The notes below the pieces were generated by a model. The model ran no database searches, was not told where the DNA came from, and saw only the letters and a program-made list of their open reading frames with translations. 64,000 nt of DNA. Source: Corallococcus soli (GTDB taxonomy: Bacteria; Myxococcota; Myxococcia; Myxococcales; Myxococcaceae). The translations under genes were made by a program, and so were the position numbers. Location: contig NZ_JAAIYO010000001.1 of NCBI RefSeq assembly GCF_014930455.1, forward strand, positions 868,001 through 932,000. Direction: 5' to 3'. Each line of letters starts with the position of its first letter. Position 1 is the stretch's first letter. This document shows positions 16,489 to 25,717 of the stretch, piece after piece.

Positions 16489-19400
16489 ATGCACATGAAC
16501 GTCATGGATTCCCTCTTCAAGGGACAGGCGTCACGCACGGTCGCGCGCGCGGGCTTCACCGCCGCGGCCCTCAGTGCCCTGTTCCTCCTCATCGGCTGCG
16601 AGTCGGGTGACCCGCGGCCCTCCACCCCTGAACCCGTGCTCTCGCGCCAGCAGTCCTCGGCGCTCGTGGGCGACGGCCGGCTCCAGCCCGGCGAACAGTG
16701 TGACGACGGCAACACCACGAGCGGGGACGGCTGTTCGGCCTCCGGCACCGTGGAGGCCGGCTACCTGTGCAACGTGCCGGGCAACGCCTGTTCGCTCGCG
16801 AGCCTGTGCGGCAACAACGTCACCAACACGGGCGAGCTGTGCGACGACGGCGATACCGTGGACAACGGCACCGGCTGTTCGTCCTCGTGTGATTTGTCCC
16901 TGTGCGGCAACGGCGTCTTCGAAAACCGGGCGTACCCGTCCTTCGCGCAGGAGGTCTGCGACGACGGCAACCGCTTCGAGGGCGACGGGTGCAGCCGGCA
17001 GTGCGAGGTGGAGCCCGGCTTCGCCTGCGCCGGCAGCCCCAGCCGCTGCGTGGGCGCGGGTGTCGCCATCTTCAACACCGGCGTGGACAACCAGAACCGC
17101 CGCCTGGAAGGCATCGTGGCGGATCCGCACTGGTTCTACGCGGGCACCGCCACGGGCGCGGACACCGGCGTGCGCAACGCCACTGACTGGCCCCTGGAGA
17201 TGCAGACCGCGCGCTTCATGGCGCCCCTGGGCGGGCAGACGTGCGTCTACCAGGACTTCCTGGTCCCCTCGACGACGAACGTCGCCCAGTTCCGGGTGCG
17301 ACTGGCCACCTTCAACGACAACCAGTTCGACAGCGCGAAGGTGAACGGCGCGACGGTGTTCCCCGTCACCGTCAGCGAGCCCTCCGGCCAGCCGTGGCAG
17401 AAGAACATCTTCCGCGAGTTCGGCACCTCCGCGCCCTGGCGCGCGGGCGTCAACCGCATCGAGCTGTGCAACGAGAACGCGGCCTCGCCCCCGAACGCCT
17501 TCCGCTACCTGTTCGTGGATGCGTATGACGACCGCTGCGGCGACGGCGCCATCTCCCTGCGCGAGGAGTGCGACGACGGCAACGCCACCAATGGCGACGG
17601 TTGCAGCGCGAGCTGCGGCATCGAGCCCGGCTACGGCTGCGCGGGCGCGCCCAGCTCCTGCGCCCAGACGTGCGGCAACGGCGCCCTCAACGCCGGCGAG
17701 CAGTGCGACGACGGCAACACCACCGCGAACGACGGCTGCAACGCGAGCTGCCGCGTCGAGGCGGGCTACGCCTGCCCCACCCCGGGCAGCGCCTGCCTGG
17801 CGTCCTGCGGTGATGGCACCATCAACGCTGGTGAGCAGTGCGACGACGGCAACGCGTTCGGTTCGGACGGCTGCTCCGCGGCGTGCCGCATCGAGACGGG
17901 CTACACCTGCTCCGGAGCGCCTTCCTCCTGCGCCCCGCTGTGCGGCAACGGCCTGCTGAACCCCGGCGAGCTGTGCGACGACGGCAACACGAGCCTGGGC
18001 GACGGCTGCTCCAACGCCTGCACCCTGGAGCTGGGCTACGCCTGCGCCACGCCGGGCCAGCCCTGCGCGCAGACGTGCGGCAACGGCACCATGAACCCGG
18101 GCGAGCAGTGCGACGACGGCAACCTCACGTCCACCGACGGCTGCTCCACCGAGTGCCGCGTGGAGCGGGGCTACGCCTGCACCACGCCGGCGGCCGGCCC
18201 CTCCGTGTGCGCCTTCACCTGTGGCAACGGTGCGCTGGAGACGGGCGAGGTGTGTGACGATGCCGAGACTCAGTCCGGCGACGGCTGCTCCAATGGCTGC
18301 CGCGTCGAGCCGGGTTGGAGCTGCTCGGGGACCCCGAGCGTGTGCGCCACCCTCTGCGGTGATGGCGTGACGGCGGGCGCCGAGGTGTGCGACGACGGCA
18401 ACAGCACGCCGGGCGACGGCTGCAACGCGTCCTGCCAGGTGGAGGCGGGTTGGAGCTGCCCCGCGCCCGGCAACGCGTGCTTCAACACCTGCGGCAACGG
18501 CGTCATCAACGCGGGCGAGCAGTGCGACGACGGCGACGTGGCGTCGGGTGACGGCTGCAACGGCGTCTGCGCCGTGGAGCCCGGCTACTCGTGCAACGGC
18601 GCTCCCAGCCTCTGTGGCACCACGTGCGGCGACGGTGTCCGCGCGGGCGCCGAGGTGTGTGACGACGGCAACCTCACGGCGGGCGACACCTGCTCGCCGC
18701 GCTGCCTGCTGGAGATTGGCCAGGCGTGCACGGCCTCCAATGTCTGTGAAGCGGTCTGCAACCCCGTGTCCCAGGTGTGCGCCGCCGCCAACGTGTGCGG
18801 CAACGGCATCAAGGACGCGGCGGAGGCGTGCGACGACGGCAACACCACCGCGAACGACGGCTGCTCGGCCACGTGCACCGTGGAAGAGGGCCAGGAGCCC
18901 GCGCCCGCGGCCCCCGTCATCACCGGCCCCGCGCCCGGCACCACCGTGAACACCTCCACCCCCGCCATCACCGGCACCGGTCAGCCCGGCAGCCAGGTGA
19001 CGGTGCGCGAAGGCGGCACGGTGCTCTGCACCGCCGCCGTCGATGCCTCCGGGAACTGGAGCTGCGTGCCCACCACCCCGCTGGTGGACGGCCCGCATGA
19101 AGTGACGGCCACCGCCGAGACGCCCAAGGGGGGCACCAGCACCGTCTCCAACACCGTGCCCTTCGTCGTGGACACCCAGGTGGACACCCAGGCTCCCGAC
19201 ACCGTCATCGTGAAGGCGCCGCCCGCGAGCGGCTCCTCCCGGACGGCGGACTTCGAATTCGGACCCCAGGAGGAGGGGGTGACGTTCGAGTGCAGCCTGG
19301 ACGGGGGCCCCTTCGTCCCGTGCCAGGCCCGGTACACCGTGCCCCCCGGGGAGCACACCCTGCGGGTGCGCGCGGTGGATGACGCGGGCAACGTGGACGC

Positions 19401-19551
19401 CTCGCCCGCGGTGCACACCTGGACCGTCACGAACACGCGCGCCTTCGCGGGCGGCGGGTGCAGCGCCGCGCCCGACGCCTCCTGGCTCGCCCTCCTGGGC
19501 CTGATGGGACTGCCCGGCCTGCGCCGCAGGCAGCGCCGTCCGGCCGCCTGA
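16489..19551 (+). CDS. Cysteine-rich repeat surface protein with MYXO-CTERM tag
   Basis: A 1020-residue exported protein. The N-terminal signal ends in LLIGC, a lipobox-like sequence. There are 13 Myxococcus cysteine-rich repeats (CGNG..N.GE.CDDGN....DGC..C..E.GY.C). Three come first, then a 155-residue beta-rich domain (about 185-345, with conserved Trp residues, jelly-roll-like in appearance), then ten more. Two Ig-like domains follow, near 805-895 and 905-985. The C terminus GGGCSAAPDASWLALLGL followed by an Arg-rich tail is a MYXO-CTERM sorting signal, which carries a Cys and directs proteins to the cell surface. It is translated 12 bases after the OmpA-family gene. It is probably a cell-surface adhesin or receptor; the ligand is unknown. 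Having both a lipobox and MYXO-CTERM is unusual. Confidence 0.85.
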   Translation: MHMNVMDSLFKGQASRTVARAGFTAAALSALFLLIGCESGDPRPSTPEPVLSRQQSSALVGDGRLQPGEQCDDGNTTSGDGCSASGTVEAGYLCNVPGNACSLASLCGNNVTNTGELCDDGDTVDNGTGCSSSCDLSLCGNGVFENRAYPSFAQEVCDDGNRFEGDGCSRQCEVEPGFACAGSPSRCVGAGVAIFNTGVDNQNRRLEGIVADPHWFYAGTATGADTGVRNATDWPLEMQTARFMAPLGGQTCVYQDFLVPSTTNVAQFRVRLATFNDNQFDSAKVNGATVFPVTVSEPSGQPWQKNIFREFGTSAPWRAGVNRIELCNENAASPPNAFRYLFVDAYDDRCGDGAISLREECDDGNATNGDGCSASCGIEPGYGCAGAPSSCAQTCGNGALNAGEQCDDGNTTANDGCNASCRVEAGYACPTPGSACLASCGDGTINAGEQCDDGNAFGSDGCSAACRIETGYTCSGAPSSCAPLCGNGLLNPGELCDDGNTSLGDGCSNACTLELGYACATPGQPCAQTCGNGTMNPGEQCDDGNLTSTDGCSTECRVERGYACTTPAAGPSVCAFTCGNGALETGEVCDDAETQSGDGCSNGCRVEPGWSCSGTPSVCATLCGDGVTAGAEVCDDGNSTPGDGCNASCQVEAGWSCPAPGNACFNTCGNGVINAGEQCDDGDVASGDGCNGVCAVEPGYSCNGAPSLCGTTCGDGVRAGAEVCDDGNLTAGDTCSPRCLLEIGQACTASNVCEAVCNPVSQVCAAANVCGNGIKDAAEACDDGNTTANDGCSATCTVEEGQEPAPAAPVITGPAPGTTVNTSTPAITGTGQPGSQVTVREGGTVLCTAAVDASGNWSCVPTTPLVDGPHEVTATAETPKGGTSTVSNTVPFVVDTQVDTQAPDTVIVKAPPASGSSRTADFEFGPQEEGVTFECSLDGGPFVPCQARYTVPPGEHTLRVRAVDDAGNVDASPAVHTWTVTNTRAFAGGGCSAAPDASWLALLGLMGLPGLRRRQRRPAA

Positions 19552-19569
19552 GGTCCCGGGCGCGTCCCT

Positions 19570-19625
19570 GAGAAGCTCCGGAGCTTCTCCGGAGCTTCTC
19601 CGGAGCTTCCCCGGAGCTTCTCCAG
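19570..19625. repeat. Iterated CGGAGCTTCTC palindromic repeat
   Basis: GAGAAGCTCCGGAGCTTCTC at 19570-19589 is a perfect 20-base palindrome. Its right half continues as about four tandem copies of an 11-base unit CGGAGCTTCTC, with the third and fourth copies slightly altered. It sits 18 bases after the MYXO-CTERM gene stop, so it may form a terminator hairpin of variable register. The tandem growth of one palindrome arm looks like replication slippage. Confidence 0.6.
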
Positions 19626-19761
19626 AGCCTCCGGAACGGCGTTCGCGGAGGCCGCCGGAAGGGGCCGGCAGCATCCCCCTGGGGGCGCCCCCTCGCCCCT
19701 CCTACTGGCGCCCTTCCGGCGGCGCTCCCGCATCGTCTGGCCTTCCCCGTATGCTCCGTCC

Positions 19762-22700
19762 GTGCACGGGGCAGGCCGCCATCAGGAGTTGTACGAGGAA
19801 GAGGTCCTCCTCGCGCTGGACGAAGGGTTGCTGTCCTCCGAGGAGGCGGCGGCCCTGCGCGAGGACGCCCTCCGCCTGCACCGCGGGCCCCTGGAGCTGC
19901 TGAAGGAACGGGGCCGGCTGACGGAGAACACCCTGGACCTCTTGCGCAAGGACCTGGCCCGCGAGCGCACGGACCGGGGTGGCGCTCCCATCCAGGAGGC
20001 CCCCACGCTGTCGACCGCGCCCCCCCAGGCGGTGGACGCGGACGGGGCGCCCGCGTTCCCGGTGCCCGGCTGGGACCGGTATGAGCCGGTGCGCTTCCTG
20101 GGGCAGGGCGGCATGGGGCAGGTGTTCCTGGCCTACGACCCGCTCCTGCGCCGCAACGTGGCCCTCAAGTTCGTGCGCGACGGGGACCCGGAGCTGGCCC
20201 GCCGCTTCCTGTCCGAGGCCCGCGCCCAGGCCCGCGTGCGCCACGAGCGCGTATGCGAGGTCTACGAGGTGGGCGAGGTGCGGGGGCAGGCCTTCATCGC
20301 CATGCGCTACGTGGAGGGCCCGTCGCTGGGGCACCTGTCCAACACCCTCACGCTGGAGCAGCGGGTGCTGGTGCTCGCCCAGGCCGCCGAGGGCGTGCAC
20401 GCGGCGCACCGCGCGGGGCTGGTCCACCGCGACCTGAAGCCCGGCAACATCCTGGTGGAGCGCACGGAGGACGGGGGCTTCAACCCCTTCGTGATGGACT
20501 TCGGCCTGGCGCGCGACTGGCGCGAGGAGGGCCACCCCGCCAACGCCGTGCTGGGCACGCCGCACTACATGCCGCCCGAGCAGGCCCGCGGAGAAGGCCA
20601 CCGCCTGGACCGCCGCGCGGACGTCTACGCGCTGGGCGGCACGCTGTACGCGCTGCTCACCGGACAGCCGCCCTTCACCGGCAATACCGAAGCGGAGGTG
20701 CTCACGCGGCTCCAGCGGGAGGCGCCGCTCGCGCCGCGCTCCCTGGACGTGAACATCCCGGAGGACCTGGAGGCCATCGTCCTCAAGTGCCTGGAGAAGG
20801 AGCGGCCCCTCCGCTACGACTCCGTGCGCTCGCTCATCGACGACCTCCAGCGCTTCCTGGCCGGGGAGCCGGTGCGGGCCCGGCAGGGCGCGCGCTACTG
20901 GCTTCGCAAGAAGGTCCGCAAGCACCGCGCGGCGCTGATGCTGGGCACCGGCGTGGTGGTGGTGGTGGCGGGGGCGCTGGGGCAGGCGGCGCTCGCGCGC
21001 GGCGAGGTGGCCGAGCGCGAGCGGCTGGCCCGCGCCTTCACCGAGCGCGTGGAGCGCATCGAGTCCGCGGTGCGCTACTCCGCCCTGTCGCGCCTGCATG
21101 ACACGCGCGAGGACCGCCAGGCGCTGCGCGCGAGCATGGCCGCGCTGGAGGCGGACGTGCGGCGCGCGGGGGCGCGGGCGGATGGCTCCGGGCAGTACGC
21201 CCTGGGCCGCGCGCTGTTCGCCCTGGACGACCTGGACGGGGCCCGCGAGAAGCTGGAGGCCGCGTGGGCGAAGGGCTTCCGCGAGCCCCGGGTGGCGTGG
21301 GCGCTGGCGCAGGTGCTGGGCCACCTCTACCGGGATCAGCTGCTGCTGGACGTGGAGCGCCGCGCGCCCGAACAGCGCGAGGCCCGCCGCAAGGAGCTGC
21401 ACCGGCGCTACCGCGACCCCGCGCTCGCGTACCTGCGGCAGGCCGAAGGGCCGGACATCCCCGCGCCGCCCGCGTTCGTGAAGGCCCTGTTCGCCTTCTA
21501 CGAGGACCGCCCGGACGAGGCCCTGTCGCTGCTGGACACGCCCGGCATGCAGGTGCCGTGGTTCTACGAAGCGCCCCTCTTGCGCGGCGACATCCTGCTC
21601 GCGCGCGCCATGCAGCGCTGGAACGGCGGGGACCGCGCGGGCTCCCAGGCGGACCTGGCCTTGAGCCGCGAGGCGTACGCCGCCGCCGTCGCCACCGCGG
21701 AGAGCCAGCCCGGGGTGCACGCGGTGCTGGGGCGGCTGGAGCTGGCCGCCATGGTGATGGAGCTGTACGGCGAGGGCAACGTGCTGCCGCACTACGAGCG
21801 CGGCCTGAAGGCGCTGTCGCGCGCGCTCGCCGCCGCGCCGGACCATGCGCGGGCGCTGGTGCTGGTGGCGCGCTTCCACCGCCGGCTCGCGGAGCAGCGC
21901 ACGAACCAGGGAGGGGAGGGCGTGGAGGCCCTGCTGGAGCAGTCCCTGACGGCGCTGCGTACCGCGGAGGCCGTCGCGCCGCCGAGCGCCCGCATCCCGC
22001 TGGAGCAGGCCCTCACCCACCGGCAGTGGGCGCGCTACCAGCAACTGCACGGGCAGGATCCGCGCGAACAGCTCCAGCGGGCGACCGCGGCCTTCGAGCG
22101 CCTGCGCCCCGAGGACCGGGACTACGCCTTCCACGCCAACCTGGGCCTGACGTGGCAGGGGCAGGCGGACGCGGAGGCCGCGCGCGGAGGCGACCCGCTC
22201 CCGTTCCAGGCGAAGGCCATCGACGCGTACCTCACGGCCCTCCAGCTGAGCGAGCAGGAGCCGTACACGTGGATCAACCTGGGGGTCGGCTACCGCAAGC
22301 GCGCCAACGCGCCGAACGCGCCCGACGCGGCGGGGGACCTGCGCAAGGCGAACAGCGCGCTCCTCCGCGCCCTGTCGCTGAACCCGGACAACTTCAGCGC
22401 GTGCTTCAACGGGGCGGAGGTGGCCGAACAGCTGGCGCGCTTCCACTACCTCAAGGGCGAGGACGTGAGCGTGGACCTGGAGCGGGCGCTCGCGCTGTAC
22501 CGCCAGGGCCTGGGCCTCAACGCGAAGCAGCCCGCGCTCCACAACGCGCTGGGCTCCGCGCTGTTCTGGCAGGGGGAGCTGCTCGCGGAGGAGGGGGGCG
22601 ACCCGGAGGCCCTGCTCGCGAAGGCGCGCGCGTCCTTCGAGCAGGCACTGGCTCTTGCGCCCACACAGGGCTTCGCCTTCAACAACCTGGGGGAGTGGGA

Positions 22701-23310
22701 AGTCTTCCGCGCGGAGGGCCAGCTCGCGAAGGGGCAGGACCCCACGGTCGCGCTGCGCGCCGCGGTGGAGCACTACGCGAAGGCGCTGGAGCGGCTGCCG
22801 GATGACGCAGACTTCCTGGCGAACCTGGGCAAGGCGTGGGTGCACCAGGCGACGTGGGCGCTGTCCCGGAAGAAGGATCCGGCGCCGGAGCTGGCGCGGG
22901 CCGAAGCGGCGCTGAACCGCGCGCGTGAGCTCAACCCGAGCCTGGGCAATGCGTGGCGCTACCTGGCGGAAGCAGGAGGCGTCCGGGCCCGCTGGAAGGC
23001 GCGCGGCCACGGCGCGGACGGCGACTTCACGAGCGCGGCGCAGGCCTACGAGGAAGCCTTGAAGCGGGATCCAAGGCTGGAGTACCGGCTGGCGGCGGCG
23101 GACTTCCACGGCGCGTGGGCCGGGTGGCGACTGCGCGAAGGCCAGGACGCGGCGGCCGGCCTGAAGCGCGGGCTGGAGCTGGCCGACGCGGTGGTGACGG
23201 CCCGTCCCCGGTGGGTGCGGGCTCGCGCGGTGCAGGAGGAGCTGCTGCGGCTCCACGCGGGACCGCGCGCTCAGGTTCGGGAGCGCGCGGCCGGGGCCCG
23301 TGGGCCCTGA
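19762..23310 (+). CDS. Ser/Thr protein kinase with TPR-type C-terminal region
   Basis: A 1182-residue eukaryotic-type kinase. After a 100-residue helical N terminus comes a kinase domain at about 107-375: LGQGGMGQVF (P-loop, 113-122), VALKF (catalytic Lys near 137), HRDLKPGN (near 222-229), DFGLAR (near 246) and the substrate loop MPPEQARGEG. One membrane helix (GVVVVVAGALGQAALA, near 393-412) puts the following 750 residues of tetratricopeptide-like helical repeats outside the cytoplasm. The catalytic residues are intact, so it should be active. The start is GTG at 19762 with no strong ribosome site, so the N terminus may differ. Myxobacterial kinases of this layout relay envelope or starvation signals; the partner here is unknown. 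It converges with a small unknown gene. Confidence 0.9.
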   Translation: MHGAGRHQELYEEEVLLALDEGLLSSEEAAALREDALRLHRGPLELLKERGRLTENTLDLLRKDLARERTDRGGAPIQEAPTLSTAPPQAVDADGAPAFPVPGWDRYEPVRFLGQGGMGQVFLAYDPLLRRNVALKFVRDGDPELARRFLSEARAQARVRHERVCEVYEVGEVRGQAFIAMRYVEGPSLGHLSNTLTLEQRVLVLAQAAEGVHAAHRAGLVHRDLKPGNILVERTEDGGFNPFVMDFGLARDWREEGHPANAVLGTPHYMPPEQARGEGHRLDRRADVYALGGTLYALLTGQPPFTGNTEAEVLTRLQREAPLAPRSLDVNIPEDLEAIVLKCLEKERPLRYDSVRSLIDDLQRFLAGEPVRARQGARYWLRKKVRKHRAALMLGTGVVVVVAGALGQAALARGEVAERERLARAFTERVERIESAVRYSALSRLHDTREDRQALRASMAALEADVRRAGARADGSGQYALGRALFALDDLDGAREKLEAAWAKGFREPRVAWALAQVLGHLYRDQLLLDVERRAPEQREARRKELHRRYRDPALAYLRQAEGPDIPAPPAFVKALFAFYEDRPDEALSLLDTPGMQVPWFYEAPLLRGDILLARAMQRWNGGDRAGSQADLALSREAYAAAVATAESQPGVHAVLGRLELAAMVMELYGEGNVLPHYERGLKALSRALAAAPDHARALVLVARFHRRLAEQRTNQGGEGVEALLEQSLTALRTAEAVAPPSARIPLEQALTHRQWARYQQLHGQDPREQLQRATAAFERLRPEDRDYAFHANLGLTWQGQADAEAARGGDPLPFQAKAIDAYLTALQLSEQEPYTWINLGVGYRKRANAPNAPDAAGDLRKANSALLRALSLNPDNFSACFNGAEVAEQLARFHYLKGEDVSVDLERALALYRQGLGLNAKQPALHNALGSALFWQGELLAEEGGDPEALLAKARASFEQALALAPTQGFAFNNLGEWEVFRAEGQLAKGQDPTVALRAAVEHYAKALERLPDDADFLANLGKAWVHQATWALSRKKDPAPELARAEAALNRARELNPSLGNAWRYLAEAGGVRARWKARGHGADGDFTSAAQAYEEALKRDPRLEYRLAAADFHGAWAGWRLREGQDAAAGLKRGLELADAVVTARPRWVRARAVQEELLRLHAGPRAQVRERAAGARGP

Positions 23311-23333
23311 GGGGGCCCTCGATCTGCTTCCCG

Positions 23334-23699
23334 TTACAGTTCCGGCGGGTCGCTCGTCACGTCGATGCCGCCGTTCTTCCGGTCCGTCTCCAGCGGGCCG
23401 ACCTTCCGGTCCTTCACTTCGTCGGGGTCGGGGATGTTGACCTCGAAGGCGTAGATGCCCTTCAGCGCCGTGGCGGAGACGACCAGCGGTGACGTCGCCA
23501 TGGTGGGGCCCCCCAGCGTGAACGGGCCGGACGTGGTGAGGCAGGTGCCGTTGGGGAACGTCACCTTGGCGCTGCTGATGGTGGTGACGGTGGTGGTGGC
23601 GGTGCCCAGCTTGAAGATCACATGGTCACCATGTTTCACCTCAGGTCCAGGGTCGTAGGTGACGGGAGTGGTGGCGATGTCGACGTAGATTGTGGCCAT
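23334..23699 (-). CDS. Small unknown beta-rich protein
   Basis: A 121-residue protein, not recognised. It lacks Lys/Arg clusters, is Thr/Val/Pro-rich and reads as a beta-sandwich (MATIYVDIATTPVTYDP, HGDHVIFKLGTATTTVTTISSAKVTFPNGTC, GIYAFEVNIPDPDEVKDRKV). There is one Cys and no signal peptide. GAGGACCT immediately precedes the ATG. Its amino-acid order resembles small cupredoxin-like or Ig-like domains, but no metal ligands are evident. It is convergent with the TPR kinase, and the sigma-54 activator lies 138 bases upstream on the same strand. It is probably real given its start context and codon use, but its function is unknown. Confidence 0.6.
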   Translation of the reverse strand: MATIYVDIATTPVTYDPGPEVKHGDHVIFKLGTATTTVTTISSAKVTFPNGTCLTTSGPFTLGGPTMATSPLVVSATALKGIYAFEVNIPDPDEVKDRKVGPLETDRKNGGIDVTSDPPEL

Positions 23700-23813
23700 A
23701 GGTCCTCACGGCAATGCAGTGCCCGTACCAGCGTGCGGGCTCGTGTGTACACCCTCGGAAGTATCACCGACGGGGCGGGGAACCCAGGCGCCCCGGACGC
23801 GTCAATGACACAT

Positions 23814-23840
23814 TGAAACAAGGCTGACGTGTCAGTTTCA
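23814..23840 (-). terminator. Nested inverted repeat at the end of the sigma-54 activator gene
   Basis: TGAAA/TTTCA arms enclose CTGAC/GTCAG arms across 23814-23840, overlapping the activator's stop codon and followed on the minus strand by CCTTGTTTCA. It could terminate activator transcription or act as an operator upstream of the 121-residue protein gene. The sequence alone does not decide between these. Confidence 0.35.
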
Positions 23841-25484
23841 GGTGCCTTCCAGGCCCAGCTCGCGCACCCGGCGCTGGAGGGCGCGGCGGGAGACCTCCAG
23901 CTTCTGCACCATGCGGTCCAGGTCCCCCTCGCACTCGTGGAAACAGCGGGTGATCTCCTCCGGGCTCAAATCCCGCGCGGTGCGCAGCAGCGAGCTCTTG
24001 TCGATGAGCACGTACACGGAGGAGCGCGGGATGCCCAGCCAGTCCGCGGTGGCCTTCAGGTCCCACGCGCAGGCGCGCAGGGCCTCCAGCACCTCCTGCT
24101 CGCTCACGTCCGCGGGCTTGCGGCGCGCGGGCGTGCGGTGCCCGGTGGGGGTGTTCTCCGAATGGGGGGGCGGCTCCGGGGACAGGGGCTGTCCGGGGAT
24201 GGGCAGGGCGTCGGCGTCCAGCGTCTGCTCCAGCCGGGCGTCCACGCGCAGCCCGGGCAGGCCCCGGCTGCCGATGACGAGCTGCCGGGCGACGTTGCGG
24301 AGCTGGCGCACGTTGCCGGGCCACGCGGAGCGCGCCAGCCGCACGGCCAGGGACGCCGGGAGCCACGGCTCCGCGCGGGCGTCCGCGGACGTCAGGCGCC
24401 CGGCCTCGCCGGTGGTCTCCAGCTCCTGGCGGGCGAAGTGGAGGAACAGCGACGCGATGTCCTCCCGGCGCTCGCGCAGGGGCGGCACGACGATTTCAAA
24501 GCCCGCCAGCCGGTGCAGCAGCGGGGCCTTGAAGCGTCCGTCGTGGATGCGCGCCTCCAGGTCCGCGTCGGTGGCGGTGACGAGCCGCACGTCGACGCGC
24601 ACGGGCGTCTGGCCGCCCACCGGATAGACTTCGCCGGTCTCCAGCACGCGCAGCAGCGCCGCCTGCACCTCCGGAGGGGCCTCGGCCACCTCGTCCAGGA
24701 AGAGGGTGCCGCCGTGGGCGGCGCGGAAGAAGCCGTCGCGGTCGCGCGTGGCGCCGGTGAACGCGCCCCGCAGCGTGCCGAACAGCTCCGCGGCGATGAG
24801 GTCCTTCGACAGGGCGCCCAGGTTGACGCTGACGAAGGGGCCGGCGCGGCGGGGCCCCTGCGTGTGGAGCGCTCGCGCCACCAGCTCCTTGCCCGTGCCC
24901 GTCTCGCCCCGCACCAGCACCGGCACCTGGAGGTCGGCGACGCGCAGCACGTCCTCGCGCACCCGGACGATGCCCTCGCTGTCCCCCACCATGCCCAGCG
25001 CCGTCAGGTCCGCCGGGGACCCCAGCGCACCGGCCGCGCGCGGGGTGGCCCGGTGCAGCAGCAGCGCCACGCGCCCTGCGAGCACCAGCGGCACGCCCGA
25101 CGCCAGCGCCTCCGCGGGGAACTCCCGCCCGCCCTTCACCGGCTCACTGCCCACCACCACCGGCGTCCCGTCCTCCGGCACGAGCAGCCGGACGCCGCCG
25201 CGCACCCCGGGCTCGAAGCGCACCGGGGTGCGGCTGAGGAACGGGTCCCCCAGGGGCAGCGACAGCACGCCGCCCGGACGGCTGAAGTCCGGGGCGTTGC
25301 GGGACAGCGCCACGGCGCGCTCCCCGGACAGGAGCCCGTCGAGCAGCAGGCGTTCGCCAATGCGCTGCGGCTGCGCGTGGCCGATGAGGGTCAGCGCGGG
25401 CACCGCGTGGGCCGCCTGTGAGGGCGTGGCCTGCGAGCGGACGGCGGTCGTGGAGAATTCAGCGGGGTTCTTGGGGGGCGACAT
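23838..25484 (-). CDS. FHA-type sigma-54-dependent transcriptional activator
   Basis: A 548-residue enhancer-binding protein. The N-terminal 160 residues look like a divergent forkhead-associated domain (DPFLSRTPVRFE resembling the FHA Ser-Arg core), which would read Thr phosphorylation. The central AAA+ domain has Walker A GETGTGKE (about 193-200), the sigma-54 contact loop GAFTGA (about 239-244) and Walker B LFLDEV. The C terminus seems to hold two Fis-type helix-turn-helix units in tandem, DLKATADWLGIPRSSVYVLI and DLDRMVQKLEVSRRALQRRV. The intact GAFTGA loop means it can open sigma-54 promoters. FHA activators in Myxococcus pair with Ser/Thr kinases, and the TPR kinase gene ends about 0.5 kb away. 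A direct link between the two is inference. Confidence 0.9.
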   Translation of the reverse strand: MSPPKNPAEFSTTAVRSQATPSQAAHAVPALTLIGHAQPQRIGERLLLDGLLSGERAVALSRNAPDFSRPGGVLSLPLGDPFLSRTPVRFEPGVRGGVRLLVPEDGTPVVVGSEPVKGGREFPAEALASGVPLVLAGRVALLLHRATPRAAGALGSPADLTALGMVGDSEGIVRVREDVLRVADLQVPVLVRGETGTGKELVARALHTQGPRRAGPFVSVNLGALSKDLIAAELFGTLRGAFTGATRDRDGFFRAAHGGTLFLDEVAEAPPEVQAALLRVLETGEVYPVGGQTPVRVDVRLVTATDADLEARIHDGRFKAPLLHRLAGFEIVVPPLRERREDIASLFLHFARQELETTGEAGRLTSADARAEPWLPASLAVRLARSAWPGNVRQLRNVARQLVIGSRGLPGLRVDARLEQTLDADALPIPGQPLSPEPPPHSENTPTGHRTPARRKPADVSEQEVLEALRACAWDLKATADWLGIPRSSVYVLIDKSSLLRTARDLSPEEITRCFHECEGDLDRMVQKLEVSRRALQRRVRELGLEGT

Positions 25485-25717
25485 GGACCTCCGGCGAAGC
25501 CTACAACGGGCCGGCTGGCCCTGGAGCGGTCAGGCGAGCCCTTCAAGGTGTGAAGCGGCTCGGGGCGGTGCTTTTCCACGCGGCCTCCCAGGGACCATCC
25601 CCCCGGCTGCCCGCACGCCCAGCACCTGCGAGGTGGGCGAATGCCGCGCCCCGGGCCCACCCCGTGAATAGGGTTGAAGGGCCTTCCGTGTGGATCTTCG
25701 AGAAAGCCCGAGCCTCC

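Noticed and set aside
16489..19551. Calling the Cys-rich gene traA.
   Set aside because: The layout is similar, but I cannot recognise a PA14-like head, and Cys-rich MYXO-CTERM proteins are numerous in myxobacteria.
16531..19674. Minus-strand open frame opposite the Cys-rich MYXO-CTERM gene.
   Set aside because: It looks repetitive only because the repeats are mirrored; there is no start signal or known domain.
19702..23256. Long minus-strand open frame opposite the TPR kinase gene.
   Set aside because: The amino-acid composition is a codon-shadow pattern (Arg, Leu, Gln, His, Gly), while the plus strand encodes an intact kinase.
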